Positions 1 to 7,760 of a stretch of DNA of 20,065 nt are shown piece after piece. The stretch is taken from positions 672,134-692,198 of the forward strand of contig MU646303.1 of NCBI GenBank assembly GCA_026770585.1, written 5' to 3'. The notes under the pieces are model-generated. The model saw nothing but the letters and a program-made list of their open reading frames with translations, searched no databases and was not told the origin of the DNA. The stretch comes from Baffinella frigidus (lineage: Eukaryota > Cryptophyceae > Cryptomonadales > Baffinellaceae). Position 1 is the stretch's first letter. Each line of letters begins with the position of its first letter. The position numbers and the translations under genes were made by a program.

Positions 1-109
1 CAAGCTTTGTAAGCTCTCAGCCGTGCCTGGGTGACGGTGCCGCAGGACACGGGGTCTGCAAGCTTTGTAAGCTCTCAGCCGTGCCTGGGTGACGGCGACG
101 CAGGCACGG
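1..109. repeat. 58-bp tandem duplication at the window start
   Basis: Two head-to-tail copies of a 58-bp unit begin at 1 and 59, each starting CAAGCTTTGTAAGCTCTCAG. The first about 37 bases of the copies are identical and the 3' parts differ slightly. The second copy runs into unique GC-rich sequence. The window, and perhaps the contig, begins exactly at a unit, so more copies could lie to the left. Confidence 0.85.
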
Positions 110-728
110 TTAGCGCTTGTCGCAGTCGCGGCTTTGCCGGTCGCCCGACGCTTGGGCGGCGGATGCACGCCCCGGCGAGGGAGAGCTGGAGCAAAGTACG
201 GCTGGGATTGGTGTCAGTCTGGAAGGCTCGAATGCGGCGTCCTCAAGCTGGGGCTGCACGCTATCGGAGGGGGCATCAAAGTGGAAAACCCTCATCGCTT
301 CGGGGTCCGGGACACCTGGGGGGCTCAGACTCGAAGTCCTCTCCTCGGCGGTGAAGCCGACGCTGGAGGCGCTGAGGCGCTGGAGGCGCGGCGGTCGAGG
401 GTGTTGTTCGTGGAGTCGAAGACGTCGATGCACGTCGAAGTCGGAGACGTCGGAGAGAAAGGGAGAAGGTACGACGCTCTTTCATGGAAGGTCGCTGAAG
501 AGAGCGGAAGGGACGAGAAGACTTTTTAGTCTACTCCGGTGTACCCGTCCCGTTTCTCGTACCCGAAAAAATCTCCGCATTTCTTGCTTTACAAGAGATG
601 CAGCGCTTTTTTTTACAAATTTCGGATCAAATTTCGCGATTTTTTTTTGACAAATTTCGGTTTCGTTTCGTCAGCCACTGAGCGCCTCGAAGTCAAATTC
701 TTAAAAGAATCTAAGAAACGGAAAGGTG
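110..728. other. GC-rich stretch, then T-rich stretch upstream of the candidate gene
   Basis: Positions 110-530 are GC-rich and open in several overlapping frames on both strands. None has a recognisable motif and I cannot choose between them, so no gene is called. Positions 355-470 contain imprecise repeats of GGAGGCGCTG-like and GAAGTCGGAGACGTC-like words. From about 540 to 720 the sequence turns T-rich with runs of seven to nine T. This could be a 5' untranslated or promoter region for the ORF at 729, but no clear TATA box is seen. Confidence 0.4.
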
Positions 729-1259
729 ATGAATTCGATGGCGGCAGCCTGGCTATCGGCGTTGGTGGAGAAAGCCAAGGGAGTCGCGCACGACATGGCC
801 GCACACACAAAGACCGAGAAGGTCAACTGCTGTTTTACTCGCGACGACAATCCGCTTGGGTTGAGAATTACGCTTGTGGAGATTGTCAGCGACACCGCAC
901 ATTTCGTCCCGGCCTATGGAGGCTGGGACAGTTGGAACAGCGCTCTTGAGGGCATCAGCGCAAAGTTCACGGTGGACTGGACCCGCGAGAACAAGTATTC
1001 CAGGCAGGACCTGCGGGTGCTTCGACTCGGGGAGTCGATTTTTAGCATCCTCAAATCACGAGGTCTCAACCCAGAATGGAACGGGGAGAGGGTTGGGGAT
1101 ATGACCATCACGGCAGTGGACGAGGCAGGAGTCAATCTTGCCCTGGCTATGGCCCTGCACCCTCGGCTGGGTGCCGAGTCGCGGCTCTCTCTCGTAAGCT
1201 CCCTCCACCCCACCAGCCCTCTCAGCTGTTCGGCTTCCCTACGCCTCTCCCTGCCCTAA
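729..1259 (+). CDS. Unknown protein; single-exon ORF or first exon
   Basis: This is the best protein-coding candidate in the window. The frame is open from an ATG at 729, with a second in-frame ATG at 738 starting MAAAWLSALVEKAKG, to a TAA at 1257-1259. Residue use looks like a folded soluble protein, for example stretches NPLGLRITLVEIVSD, YGGWDSWNSALEG and VNLALAMALHP, with no signal peptide or membrane segment. I do not recognise the family. A consensus-like donor (CTC then GTAAGC) sits at 1193/1194. The sequence after it is pyrimidine-rich and ends in CTCTCAG at 1225, so the real coding exon may stop at codon 155 (1193). Splicing to 1226 would leave a very short 32-nt intron and end the protein at 1280-1282; another pyrimidine-rich acceptor lies at 1319. 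Few bases match the repeats elsewhere in the window, which supports a real single-copy gene. It could also be a gene fragment. Confidence 0.45.
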   Translation: MNSMAAAWLSALVEKAKGVAHDMAAHTKTEKVNCCFTRDDNPLGLRITLVEIVSDTAHFVPAYGGWDSWNSALEGISAKFTVDWTRENKYSRQDLRVLRLGESIFSILKSRGLNPEWNGERVGDMTITAVDEAGVNLALAMALHPRLGAESRLSLVSSLHPTSPLSCSASLRLSLP

Positions 1260-1707
1260 GCCGCAGCTATCCCCGGTCGTAATATGTGAAGAATTCACGC
1301 TGCTGCCCCCCGCCTTCAGAGCTTGGCACTCTCAGCAACAAGACCTCTCTCGTCGTCCCTGCTGAACCCTAGCGTGCGTGGGGGGGGATGCATGGCGGCC
1401 ATGTTGGCGTCACACCCCGGTCATAACGCGCAAAAAGGGAATAAATGGTGGCCATGTTGCTTTCGATCTGAAAAATCAGGCACTTTTGTACACTCTTCGT
1501 TTGAAGTCCTTCCTTTGGAGGTGGCAGATCGAACCGCAGCCGTGTTGGCGTCAACAACAGTCTCACGCTTCATCTGAAGCCTTTTTTGTTGGAGGTGGCA
1601 GATCGAACCGGATCTCGTGCGCCGCATCGCCGATCTGGCGGTTGCTCCCGATCCTTAACCCTAAGTTCGATCTGCCAACGCGGTTTTCAAAACCGGGCTC
1701 CAGACCT
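1260..1707. repeat. Dispersed short repeats, no gene seen
   Basis: The words GGCCATGTTG and GGAGGTGGCAGATCGAACCG recur here (1388-1410, 1448-1475, 1517-1540, 1590-1610). An inverted GATCTGCCAACGCGG lies at 1668-1682. The GGCCATGTTG word returns at 2201 and, diverged, at 4691. I read this as a decayed dispersed repeat. Frames that stay open across it are probably chance. Confidence 0.45.
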
Positions 1708-1782
1708 CAGCCCTGAGCCCTAAACCCTGAGCCCTAGACCAAAACATCAAAAAACCTATACCTTGAACCCTCAACCCTCAAC
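1708..1782 (-). repeat. Degenerate CCCTAAA-type heptamers
   Basis: Loose runs of CCCTGAG, CCCTAAA and CCCTCAA at about 7-nt spacing. The C-rich strand is on plus, so the G-rich strand is minus. This is an eroded relative of the telomere-like arrays elsewhere in the window. Confidence 0.6.
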
Positions 1783-2221
1783 CAGGTCGAGTTCGGCGAG
1801 AGCAAAGTCGGGGACGACCGCGCGAGGTGTCACCAACCCTCAGCCACTTTTGTCCGGGGAAACCCATTTTCTTCAACTTTATGGCAAAGAAAATTACTGG
1901 ACTGTATCCGTGAAGACCTCGGTGGCTGCTCAGTGGGGCAACCAAATCATCTTTGCGTGACCTTTGTTTGGTAGAAAACCCAGCCGGTTCCCGGATGGAG
2001 TTTTATATCAATCACGCCGTCCCTAGGGTGGAAGTAGGCTCCTTGACATGGGCCTACCGTAGGCCTCTAGGGCGGTTGGTGTCCTTATTCGCGAGTAACC
2101 CATGTATCCCTGTTCGGCTCCTCAATAGAAGGGACCCTAACCCCTAACCCCAGAGCTTTGGCCCCACACTAACGTTTCTTCACGGAAGGGAATACTTAGT
2201 GGCCATGTTGCCTTCGATCCG
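1783..2221. other. No gene seen; fragments of other repeats
   Basis: Positions 1889-1925 carry a fragment of family H (ACTGTATCCGTGAAG). Positions 2015-2080 hold an imperfect hairpin built from TCCCTAGGGTGG and GGCCTACCGTAGGCCTCTAG, of the same style as the interior of family A. Positions 2131-2152 hold two or three CCCTAAC units. Nothing protein-like stands out. Confidence 0.45.
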
Positions 2222-2429
2222 TATTGTCGAAATGGGTTCCGCGCGGAAAAAATCGAGGTCAGGTCAGCAACATTTTTTAATTTTTTTGCCTTTTTGTGTC
2301 ATCTTATGGGTGGGAGATGCTATTTTGAGATAAAAACCATGCCTAAGATAGCATAAAAGTCCATTTTTTGGAAATTTTCCTGATTTCCTGACCTGACCTC
2401 GATTCCGCGCGAAGCCCATTTCGACAATA
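2222..2429. mobile_element. Foldback element (MITE-like), family F
   Basis: A 208-bp element with terminal inverted repeats of about 42 bp. The left arm at 2222-2267 begins TATTGTCGAAATGGG; the right arm at 2387-2429 ends CCCATTTCGACAATA. The arms differ by a short A-run indel and a few bases. The interior is AT-rich with a T-run. There is no coding capacity. Only one copy is in the window, and I could not fix a target-site duplication. Confidence 0.8.
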
Positions 2430-2450
2430 ATAATGTTGGTTTCTGACACC

Positions 2451-2623
2451 TCGCATGGCAGGTGGGGGTGGCCCTCTTGCATCAAGAAGAACCTGGAATC
2501 AATTAGGGAACTAAGTAAACCACTAAGCGAATCAATTAAGGGACTAAGTAAATAAATGGGTGAATCAATTAGTGGACTATGTATGGTTTATCCGCGTCGC
2601 ATGGCAGGTGGGGGTGGCCCTCT
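2451..2623. repeat. 27-bp direct repeats bracketing an R repeat
   Basis: The word TCGCATGGCAGGTGGGGGTG, continuing GGCCCTCT, occurs at 2451 and 2597, 146 bp apart. Between the copies lies an R repeat (2491-2590), made of units like GAATCAATTAGGGGACTAAG and TAAATCACTAAG. The R repeat starts with AACCTGGAATCAATTAGGG, the same junction as at 10133. The layout resembles an insert flanked by duplicated target sequence. Confidence 0.75.
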
Positions 2624-2704
2624 CCGGGAGGCACCCCAGCATCCTCAACCACCGAAGAAGACTTCCAACAAGAAGACTTGTTCTTCACGGACCCAGGAAA
2701 GCCC

Positions 2705-2985
2705 CTACACCTCAACTCTTACACCCTAAACCCTAAACCGTAAACCGTAAACCCTAAACCCTGAACCCTGAACCCTAAACCCTAAACCCTAAGCCCTACT
2801 TCCTACAACATAGACCATACACCCTAAAACTTAAACCCTAAGGCCTCCACCCTAAACCGTCAACCCTAAACACTAGACCTTAAACCCTAAACCCTACACC
2901 CTGCACCATAGACCTTGCACCCTCAACCGTCAACCGTCAACCGTCAACCCTAACCTCCAAACCGTACACACTAAACCCCAACACA
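2705..2985 (-). repeat. Degenerate CCCTAAA interstitial telomere-like array
   Basis: A run of about 280 bp built from CCCTAAA with variants CCGTAAA, CCCTGAA, CCGTCAA and CCCTACA. The 7-nt period is kept in most places. The plus strand is the C-rich strand, opposite to most arrays further right. The drift suggests an old interstitial telomeric sequence rather than an active chromosome end. Confidence 0.85.
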
Positions 2986-3060
2986 CGACACACAGACGAC
3001 CAATTCTACGATGATGTGGACGAAGAGTATGACCTCGACGCCTTTCCTTATGGGTAATAG

Positions 3061-3190
3061 ATGAGAGACTTCGAACAAAAAGATGAGAGACTTCGAACAA
3101 AAAGATGATGAGAGACTTCGGCGTTGGGCCTCACCCTCAAGGCATCGAGGTCAAACTCGCCTTCCCTTACAGGGGTACCTCGCTCATAAG
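3061..3190 (+). repeat. 130-bp direct duplication, copy 1
   Basis: Nearly identical to 3509-3638, with a constant offset of 448 bp and no indels; the visible differences are A/G changes in the AACAAAAAG words. It starts with three GATGAGAGACTTCG units. It ends in the first bases of a family A terminus (TA at 3168-3169, then CAGGGGTACCTCGCTCATAAG). After that point the copies diverge. Confidence 0.9.
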
Positions 3191-3196
3191 ACCTCG

Positions 3197-3508
3197 ACGC
3201 CTTTCCTTACGGGTAATGCACCTACCGGTGTGTACAGGGAAATCTGGGCTATATATTTTCTTAATTTACTACCTTAGGGTTGGCTGAACGCAAGATTAAG
3301 TCAACCCTCTGGTACTAAATCATAAAAACGGAGAGCCCAAATCCGGTCTGTGTTCTTAAGTTCCGATTTCTTTTAGCCTAGATACCCCTGCACTGTTCCT
3401 ACTGGGATGTAGGGGTGTACACCCCAGTAGGGGGAGTAAGACCTCGACGGGTAGTGTCTTCAAGAGGGAGAGAGGGGGAAAAAGAGAGAGAAGGAGAGCA
3501 ATAGAAAG
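3197..3508. other. Unique stretch with one hairpin
   Basis: No gene is seen. CCTACTGGG at 3398-3406 pairs with CCCAGTAGG at 3423-3431. Nearby TACCCCTG (3383-3390) looks like a decayed family A end. A purine-rich GGGAGAGAG run spans 3464-3497. The words ACCTCGACGCCTTTCCTTA occur at 3031 and 3191. Confidence 0.4.
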
Positions 3509-3638
3509 ATGAGAGACTTCGAACAGAAAGATGAGAGACTTCGAACAGAAAGATGATGAGAGACTTCGGCGTTGGGCCTCACCCTCAAGGCATCGAGGTC
3601 AAACTCGCCTTCCCTTACAGGGGTACCTCGCTCATAAG
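3509..3638 (+). repeat. 130-bp direct duplication, copy 2
   Basis: Second copy of 3061-3190. It runs into a short family A copy (3616-3691), whereas copy 1 leaves family A after about 22 bases. Copy 2 may therefore be the fuller version and copy 1 a truncated duplicate. Confidence 0.9.
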
Positions 3639-3691
3639 AAACGCCCACCCCCCTAGGGTCACCATAGGGCCCTAGGCGAGGTACCCCTGTA
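3616..3691. mobile_element. MITE family A, internally shortened copy
   Basis: Begins TACAGGGGTACCTCGCTCAT and ends GCGAGGTACCCCTGTA. It is only 76 bp, so about 45 bp of the interior is missing compared with other copies. A further lone right end (GGCGAGGTACCCCTGG) follows at 3700-3715. Confidence 0.8.
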
Positions 3692-3773
3692 CGGGTAGTG
3701 GCGAGGTACCCCTGGACGGGTAGGGTCATCGTCGGAGAGACTATGGCGTTCTGTGTGGATACAAGTCCGTGTA

Positions 3774-3856
3774 AGACGACCGGAGTGACTTTACACGGTA
3801 GGATGACCGGAGTGACTTTACACGGTGTAGGACGACCGGAGTGGCTTTACACGGGG
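3774..3856 (+). repeat. Three tandem units of about 28 bp
   Basis: ACGACCGGAGTGACTTTACA, continuing CGG, occurs three times with single-base changes, beginning near 3776, 3804 and 3833. The units are joined by TAGG or TGTAGG. No function is visible. Confidence 0.8.
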
Positions 3857-3980
3857 ATGTATCCCCAGACGTTCGGGGGGAGGCTTCCTCTCGGGCCTCG
3901 TTAGCGTGGACTGCACTGAGTGGGTTGCCGTTTAGCCCCGTGTCACTATTCCTCTTACGGAGAGTATACATACCGGGGTG

Positions 3981-4100
3981 TACAGGGGTATCTCGCTCTT
4001 AAGAAACCGCCCCCCCCTAGGACCACCATAGGGCCCTAGGCATGGACCTACTGTAGGGTCCAAGGAGGAGGTGCTTTTTTATGAGCGAGGTACCCCTGTA
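3981..4100 (+). mobile_element. MITE family A, 120 bp
   Basis: A hairpin element flanked by TA dinucleotides. The terminus CAGGGGTATCTCGCTC pairs with GAGCGAGGTACCCCTG. Inside are a C-run and its purine-rich partner, then a central near-palindrome around ATAGGGCCCTAGGCAT. The TA flank and the CAGGGGTACCTCG-type end resemble pogo/Tigger (Tc1-mariner) ends; this link is inferred from the ends only. No coding sequence. Confidence 0.85.
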
Positions 4101-4164
4101 CTGAACCTATTGGGGGTGTGGCTACTGTCGCCGTGTGTCTTCGCCGGTGAGACTTTGGCGTTTG

Positions 4165-4290
4165 TACAGGGGTACCTCGCTCATAAGAAACTGCCTTCCC
4201 CTAGCTAGGACCCTACAGTAGGCCTATGTCTAGGGCCCTACGGTGGTCCTAGCGGGAGGGACAGTTTCTTATGGGCGAGGTGCCCCTGTA
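4165..4290 (-). mobile_element. MITE family A, 126 bp
   Basis: Same ends and TA flanks as the 3981 copy, but the asymmetric centre is reversed (GGACCCTACAGTAGGCC first), so this copy sits in the opposite orientation. The arm segment CTAGCTAGGACC is shared with the copy at 19698. Confidence 0.85.
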
Positions 4291-4359
4291 CGCCTTCCCC
4301 CACCCGCTCTCATGGTTCTCTGCACAGCTGTGTTTGAAATCAATAAATCCAATCCCGCC

Positions 4360-4498
4360 GAGTATTCATAATGAACACGATTTCGGGGATCCCCGCTCCG
4401 ATTTTGGTGTATGTTAAGGCTCCAAATGAGGTCTAGATAGACGACTGTCTTGTTTCTACCCGTACGATACACCAAAATCGTGTTCATTATGACTACTC
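4360..4498. mobile_element. Foldback element family C, copy 1
   Basis: A 139-bp element with inverted ends: GAGTATTCATAATGAACACG at 4360 and its near-complement ending CATTATGACTACTC at 4498. A weaker inverted match continues about 15 bp outward (AATCCCGCC against CCGGATGAAAT). The interior carries GGCTCCAAATGAGGTCTAGA then TAGACGACTGTC. It is about 80% like copy 2 (13237-13376) once one interior is reverse-complemented, although the outer flanks of both copies are in the same orientation. Confidence 0.8.
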
Positions 4499-4499
4499 G

Positions 4500-4750
4500 T
4501 CCGGATGAAATCTGTCTCGAGAGAGCATGCTGGTGTAGACATTTATTGGAGAAACCCGCACATGTACCGCCGGCCCCTCCAGTCTCTAATAGACTCTCTA
4601 ATTGTCCAACACGCGAAAGGTCTAATTAGCCAGCCGGCGCGGAATTGTCTGGGTTCCTGCTCAGACACAGCCTCGGCGGGGGTGCATACATGGCGGCCGT
4701 GTTGGTAGTAATAACGGCCTCTCTCCTTCAGGACATCTCTCCTTCAGGAA
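4500..4750. other. No gene seen
   Basis: Contains the GCATACATGGCGGCCGTGTT word related to 1388 and a tandem CTCTCCTTCAGGA pair (4721-4747). A short open frame from 4505 has no recognisable content. Confidence 0.4.
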
Positions 4751-4788
4751 GTTGACAACTCAAGATTCGCGAATCTTAAGTTGTCAAC
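4751..4788. repeat. 38-bp near-perfect palindrome
   Basis: GTTGACAACTCAAGATTCGC is followed by its reverse complement with one mismatched pair (C at 4761 against A at 4778). There is no spacer: the centre is TTCGCGAA. It could be the fused ends of an element whose interior is gone, or a cruciform-forming site. Confidence 0.9.
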
Positions 4789-4799
4789 CTCGGACGACT

Positions 4800-4920
4800 T
4801 TCAGGGGTACCTCGCTCATAAGAACCCCCCCCCCCTCAGGACCACCATAGGGCCCTAGACACAGCCCTACTGTAGGGTCCTAGGGGGGGGGCGGTTTCTT
4901 AGGAGCGAGGTACCCCTGTA
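4800..4920 (+). mobile_element. MITE family A, about 120 bp
   Basis: Starts CAGGGGTACCTCGCTCATAA after TT rather than TA, and ends GAGCGAGGTACCCCTGTA. The long C-run at 4826-4836 pairs with a G-run at 4883-4891. The centre is in the same orientation as the 3981 copy. The left flank has lost its TA by mutation or deletion. Confidence 0.85.
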
Positions 4921-4933
4921 CCCCCGCGAGCAT

Positions 4934-5065
4934 TCACGCCTCGATCTTGGTGAGGACCCACGTCAACACGGGGTTCCTCTTGCGCACGCCTTCGGGGAGG
5001 TCCTCTGTGATCAGCGGCGGGCTGTCTGCGCACGAGATACGGACGTGATCAGCGGCCAGGTGTTG
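4934..5065 (-). pseudogene. Coding-like fragment, possible terminal exon
   Basis: On the minus strand a frame is open from 5065 to a TGA at 4936-4934 (44 codons). It reads well as protein near its end: [14 protein letters not shown] followed by PVLTWVLTKIEA and stop. A CAG that could be a splice acceptor lies just upstream of ACAGCCCGCC (about 5026). There is no start codon in the convincing part. I do not recognise the family. A microsatellite lies upstream on the minus strand, so any earlier exon is beyond it or lost. Confidence 0.35.
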
Positions 5066-5127
5066 TTAGGAAGCCTCGCTTTGGTCACGGGCGGAGTTTG
5101 TACCAGGACGTGACAGCCGTTGAAATA

Positions 5128-5134
5128 TTCATAT

Positions 5135-5221
<87 letters not shown>

Positions 5222-5280
5222 CATACATACATACATATACATATATTTATATATTTATTTATTTATATATATATATAATA
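5128..5280. repeat. AT / ACATAT microsatellite
   Basis: About 150 bp of ATATAC units (5130-5178), a pure AT run (5178-5214), then TACA/ATTT-rich repeats. It reads in all frames as I/Y/H/M repeats, so open frames here are not genes. Confidence 0.95.
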
Positions 5281-5364
5281 TTCATCCTTGGTGGATGCCG
5301 ACAAACGGCTGAACGCGGTGTGCGGCGAAGGAGGGGGGGTCGACTAAGACCCACGCTCACATTG

Positions 5365-5407
5365 CACGTGCACTGCACGTGCGACGCTGCACGTGGACAT
5401 GCACGTG
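5365..5407. promoter_or_regulatory. Cluster of four CACGTG hexamers
   Basis: CACGTG occurs at 5365, 5376, 5390 and 5402, mostly in the form GCACGTGC. CACGTG is the G-box/E-box core bound by bHLH and bZIP factors. Spacing of 11, 14 and 12 bp is close to one helical turn. No gene is seen to which it clearly belongs; CATCGCGT (5448) and ACGCGATG (5481) form a nearby inverted pair. It may simply be a small repeat. Confidence 0.4.
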
Positions 5408-5520
5408 CGAAGACAATAGAGAGACGAATCACGTCCGTATAAACACGCATCGCGTCCGCAGAAACACGCGTTGCTATGAAACGCGATGGTTCGTCGACGG
5501 GCATGAGACTCCTTGCGTAA

Positions 5521-5646
5521 ATCCGGGAACAAATATTGTTTTTTTGAAAATCTGCAAGGAAAATTACTACACATAGGTCACGTCCCAAGGCATTTGTGTC
5601 GTAATTTTCAGGCAGATTTTTGAAAGAAAAACACTTGTTCCCTGAT
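5521..5646. mobile_element. Foldback element family N
   Basis: Arms of about 52 bp, 5521-5573 and 5595-5646. The left arm reads ATCCGGGAACAA then GAAAATCTGCAAGGAAAATT; the right arm is its imperfect reverse complement ending TTGTTCCCTGAT. The loop is about 20 bp. The GTAGTAATTTTC-like words recur in the elements at 5970 and 9790, so those families may share interior sequence. Confidence 0.75.
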
Positions 5647-5789
5647 GTGAGTGTGCCCTCGAACACGCCACTCCAGGATCATCTAGCGCTGTCTCAGTCT
5701 ATTTGGGCTCACCAATATGGCGGGCCCGGGCTCTTTCCCGCTCCAAAGTTGACAGATTTGTACGGTGAACCGAGCATGTCAACTTGAGA

Positions 5790-6238
5790 AAAGTCGGTCA
5801 ACCCGAGCGAGGCAGAGCTAGGTACTCTGGTGCGTTGGGGTGAGATGGGGACGAGCATAGTCGGCCAAACCGAGTGAGGCAGCGCTAGTTACTCGGCGAG
5901 TTGGGGTGAGGCCAAACGCCGCAAAAGTGTAGAAAAGAAAAGGGCTCCAAGCGCCGCAAAAGTGGAGAGCCACACGAGAATGCAAAAGTGGCCTATTTAA
6001 AACCAAGATAATTTTACTTATAGCATTTGTGTAGTAACTTTCATTGCCCTTGGAGCCATTGAAGCCCTGGTTAGGCCGCTTACGAGGTTGGAACACCTCA
6101 TCCTGGTACAAAGTTTTACAACCTCACATGTAATTAAGCCCCTCTAGCATTCTCGAGTGGCTAGGTACTCGGTGCGTTGGGGTGATGCCAGACGCCGCTT
6201 AAGTGTAGAAAAGGGCTCCAAGCGCCGCAAAAGTGGAG
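5790..6238 (+). repeat. Three diverged direct repeats split by an element
   Basis: Units at about 5790-5860, 5861-5969 and 6161-6238 share GTCGGTCAACCCGAG, GAGGCAGCGCTAG, CTCGGTGCGTTGGGGTGA and GGGCTCCAAGCGCCGCAAAA. Units 2 and 3 are separated by the foldback element 5970-6160, which seems to have inserted into the block. A short version lies at 11693-11733. Confidence 0.7.
5970..6160. mobile_element. Foldback element, family G type
   Basis: A 191-bp element with ends CCACACGAGAATGC (5970-5983) and GCATTCTCGAGTGG (6147-6160). The first seven terminal bases match family G (CCACACGAGGC). The interior contains CTGGTACAAAGTTTTACAAC and CTCACATGTAA, which recur at 12320-12345 near a further GCATTCTCGCATGG end. 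No coding sequence. Confidence 0.65.
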
Positions 6239-6480
6239 TTTTCGGGTTTGGGAGTTTTCGGGTTTGGGGTTTGGGGTTTGGGGTTTAGGGTTTAGGATTT
6301 GGGGTTTAGGGTTTAGGGTTGAGGGATGAGGATTTGGGGTTTGGGGTTTAGGGATTAGGGATTAGGGTTTAGGGTTTAGGGTTTAGGGTTTAGGGTTTAG
6401 GGTTTAGGGTTTAGGGTTTAGGGTTTAGGGTTTGGGGTTTAGGGTTTAGGGTTTAGGGTTTAGGGTTTAGGGGTGAGGGT
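6239..6480 (+). repeat. Interstitial TTTAGGG telomere-like array
   Basis: G-rich heptamers on plus. The outer part is variable (TTTGGGG, TTTAGGA, TTGAGGG); the middle, about 6363-6465, is almost pure TTTAGGG. TTTAGGG is the plant-type telomere repeat, also found in several algae and alveolates. Unique sequence on both sides shows that it is internal. Confidence 0.95.
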
Positions 6481-6526
6481 TGAGGGGTCGCACTTGGATC
6501 GTCGTCCTCCCGCTTCAGGTTCCAGA

Positions 6527-6745
6527 CCTGGGGTTTAGGGTTCAGATTTAAGGTTTTGGGGTTTAGGTTTGAGGGTTTAGGGTTTAGTGTTTAGTGTTTA
6601 GTGTTTAGTGTCAAGTGTTTTGTGTTTGTTGTTTGGGGTTTAGTGGTTATTGTTTATTGTTTATTGTTTATTGTTTATTGTTTATTGGTAAGTGCTGAGT
6701 GTTCAAGGTTTGGTGTTGAGTGTTCAAGGTTTAGGGTTTAGCGTT
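6527..6745 (+). repeat. Variant heptamer array: TTTAGTG, TTTATTG
   Basis: After a 45-bp unique gap the 7-nt period resumes with TTTAGTG (about 6580-6610) and then TTTATTG (about 6647-6685) before it decays. The blocks are locally homogeneous, which suggests that each variant spread by tandem slippage. Confidence 0.85.
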
Positions 6746-6771
6746 CAGAGGTAGGAGGAGAGTTGCGATGC

Positions 6772-6994
6772 ACACCTTGCCTTTGAAGGTCCAAGTGGAC
6801 ACACGGCTAAAGTTGATTCCGAAAACGTGTACCGGATTTGCACCAGAAACATGCCAAAAGTCACTAGCCCACCACCGCAACAAACGTGGAATTTGTACCA
6901 CGAAAGCGAAACGTCGCGTTCTGAAATCGCCACTCTTGTGATCTGGCGTGGGCTGGGATACACCTTGCCTTTGAAGGTCCAGGTGGACACCCGG
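6772..6994 (-). pseudogene. Duplicated coding-like segment
   Basis: The 35-bp word ACACCTTGCCTTTGAAGGTC, continuing CARGTGGACACMCGG, occurs at 6772 and 6960. On the minus strand both copies can read RVSTWTFKGKV, and the right-hand one continues upstream as EKQPGVIEN. This looks like a gene fragment duplicated around 150 bp of other sequence. No start, stop pattern or family is recognisable. Confidence 0.35.
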
Positions 6995-7086
6995 TTCTCG
7001 ATCACGCCCGGCTGCTTCTCGCCTGTCCAGGAGGGCAAAAAAACGGGGTTTAATAAATTTTTAAAACAGGGTTTAATGAATTGTCA

Positions 7087-7410
7087 AACACGACCGTGAA
7101 CCGTGAACCGTGAACCTTGAACCCTGGACCCCGAACCTCGTATACTGAATCCTGGAACCTGAAGCCTGACGCCTGGAGCCTGAAGCCTGACGCCAGAAGC
7201 CTGACGCCTGAAGCGTGAAGCGTGAAGTGTGAAGTCTGAAGCCTGAAGCGTGAAGCCTGAAGTCTGAAGCCTGCAGCTTGACGCCTAACGCCTGAATTCT
7301 GACGCCTGAAGCCTGAAGCCGCCTGAAGCCTGATTCCTGGACCCTGAAGCCTGAAGCCTGAGTCCTGGACCCTGAAGCCTGACTCCTGAAGCCTAAAGCC
7401 TGAACGAAGA
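7087..7410 (-). repeat. GCCTGAA heptamer array
   Basis: About 320 bp dominated by GCCTGAA/GCCTGAC with GCGTGAA and GTCTGAA variants, 7-nt period. On the minus strand the unit is TTCAGGC, one base from TTCAGGG. The array is oriented opposite to its neighbours. The long minus frame across it (FRLQASG-like repeats) is a product of the repeat and not a gene call. Confidence 0.85.
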
Positions 7411-7439
7411 ACGCTGAACCGTGAACCCGGGGGGGGGTG

Positions 7440-7562
7440 CGGACGAGTACCTGACAGCCCTACGGTAGGCAACCCGTAGGGGCATATCGGGGTTCCTACG
7501 GACAAGGTAACGGAAACTCGGGCAGTGAGTGCCCAAAAATCCCTTCGCAACCCTCTGTGTGG
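7440..7562 (-). mobile_element. MITE family E, truncated copy
   Basis: The reverse complement begins CCACACAGAGGGTTGCGAAG and matches the E copies at 10982 and 18856 through CGAGTTTCCGTTACCTT and CCTACGGGTTGCC. It then breaks off into GTACTCGTCCGCAC. The break-point word CGGACGAGTACCTGAC recurs at 7693, after the E half-ends. Confidence 0.75.
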
Positions 7563-7596
7563 CTAGCATTCTCGTGAATGGGGGGCGCGGCCCCAC

Positions 7597-7682
7597 ACAA
7601 GGGGGTCATTCAAAATCCCTTGGAAGTCCGCTGTGTGGGTACAAGGGGGTCATTCAAAATGCCTTGGAAGTCCGCTGTGTGG
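7597..7682 (+). repeat. Two tandem half-ends of family E
   Basis: ACAAGGGGGTCATTCAAAAT then CCCTTGGAAGTCCGCTGTGTGG occurs twice, 44 bp apart (7597-7638 and 7641-7682). The unit is the right terminus of family E without the rest of the element. Confidence 0.8.
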
Positions 7683-7760
7683 ATGGGGGGCTCGGACGAG
7701 TACCTGACGGGTCAAACACGAAGTCCTCCTCGATGGCCACGAACCGGATCTTCAACTGCG

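Noticed and set aside
89-529. 146-codon plus frame and overlapping frames on both strands
   Set aside because: The stretch is GC-rich and open in several frames; composition is arginine- and serine-heavy with no motif, and no frame is preferred.
2451-2623. CRISPR-like repeat and spacer pattern
   Set aside because: There are only two copies of the 27-bp repeat, and the interval between them is itself a dispersed repeat.
5011-5442. Open frames with I/Y/H/M repeats
   Set aside because: They are translations of the AT/ACATAT microsatellite.
6239-6480. A true chromosome end
   Set aside because: The TTTAGGG run is flanked by unique sequence on both sides, is followed by diverged variants, and other arrays in the window point the opposite way.
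7050-7550. 166-codon minus frame with FRLQASG-like repeats
   Set aside because: It is a reading of the GCCTGAA heptamer array that continues into a truncated family E MITE.
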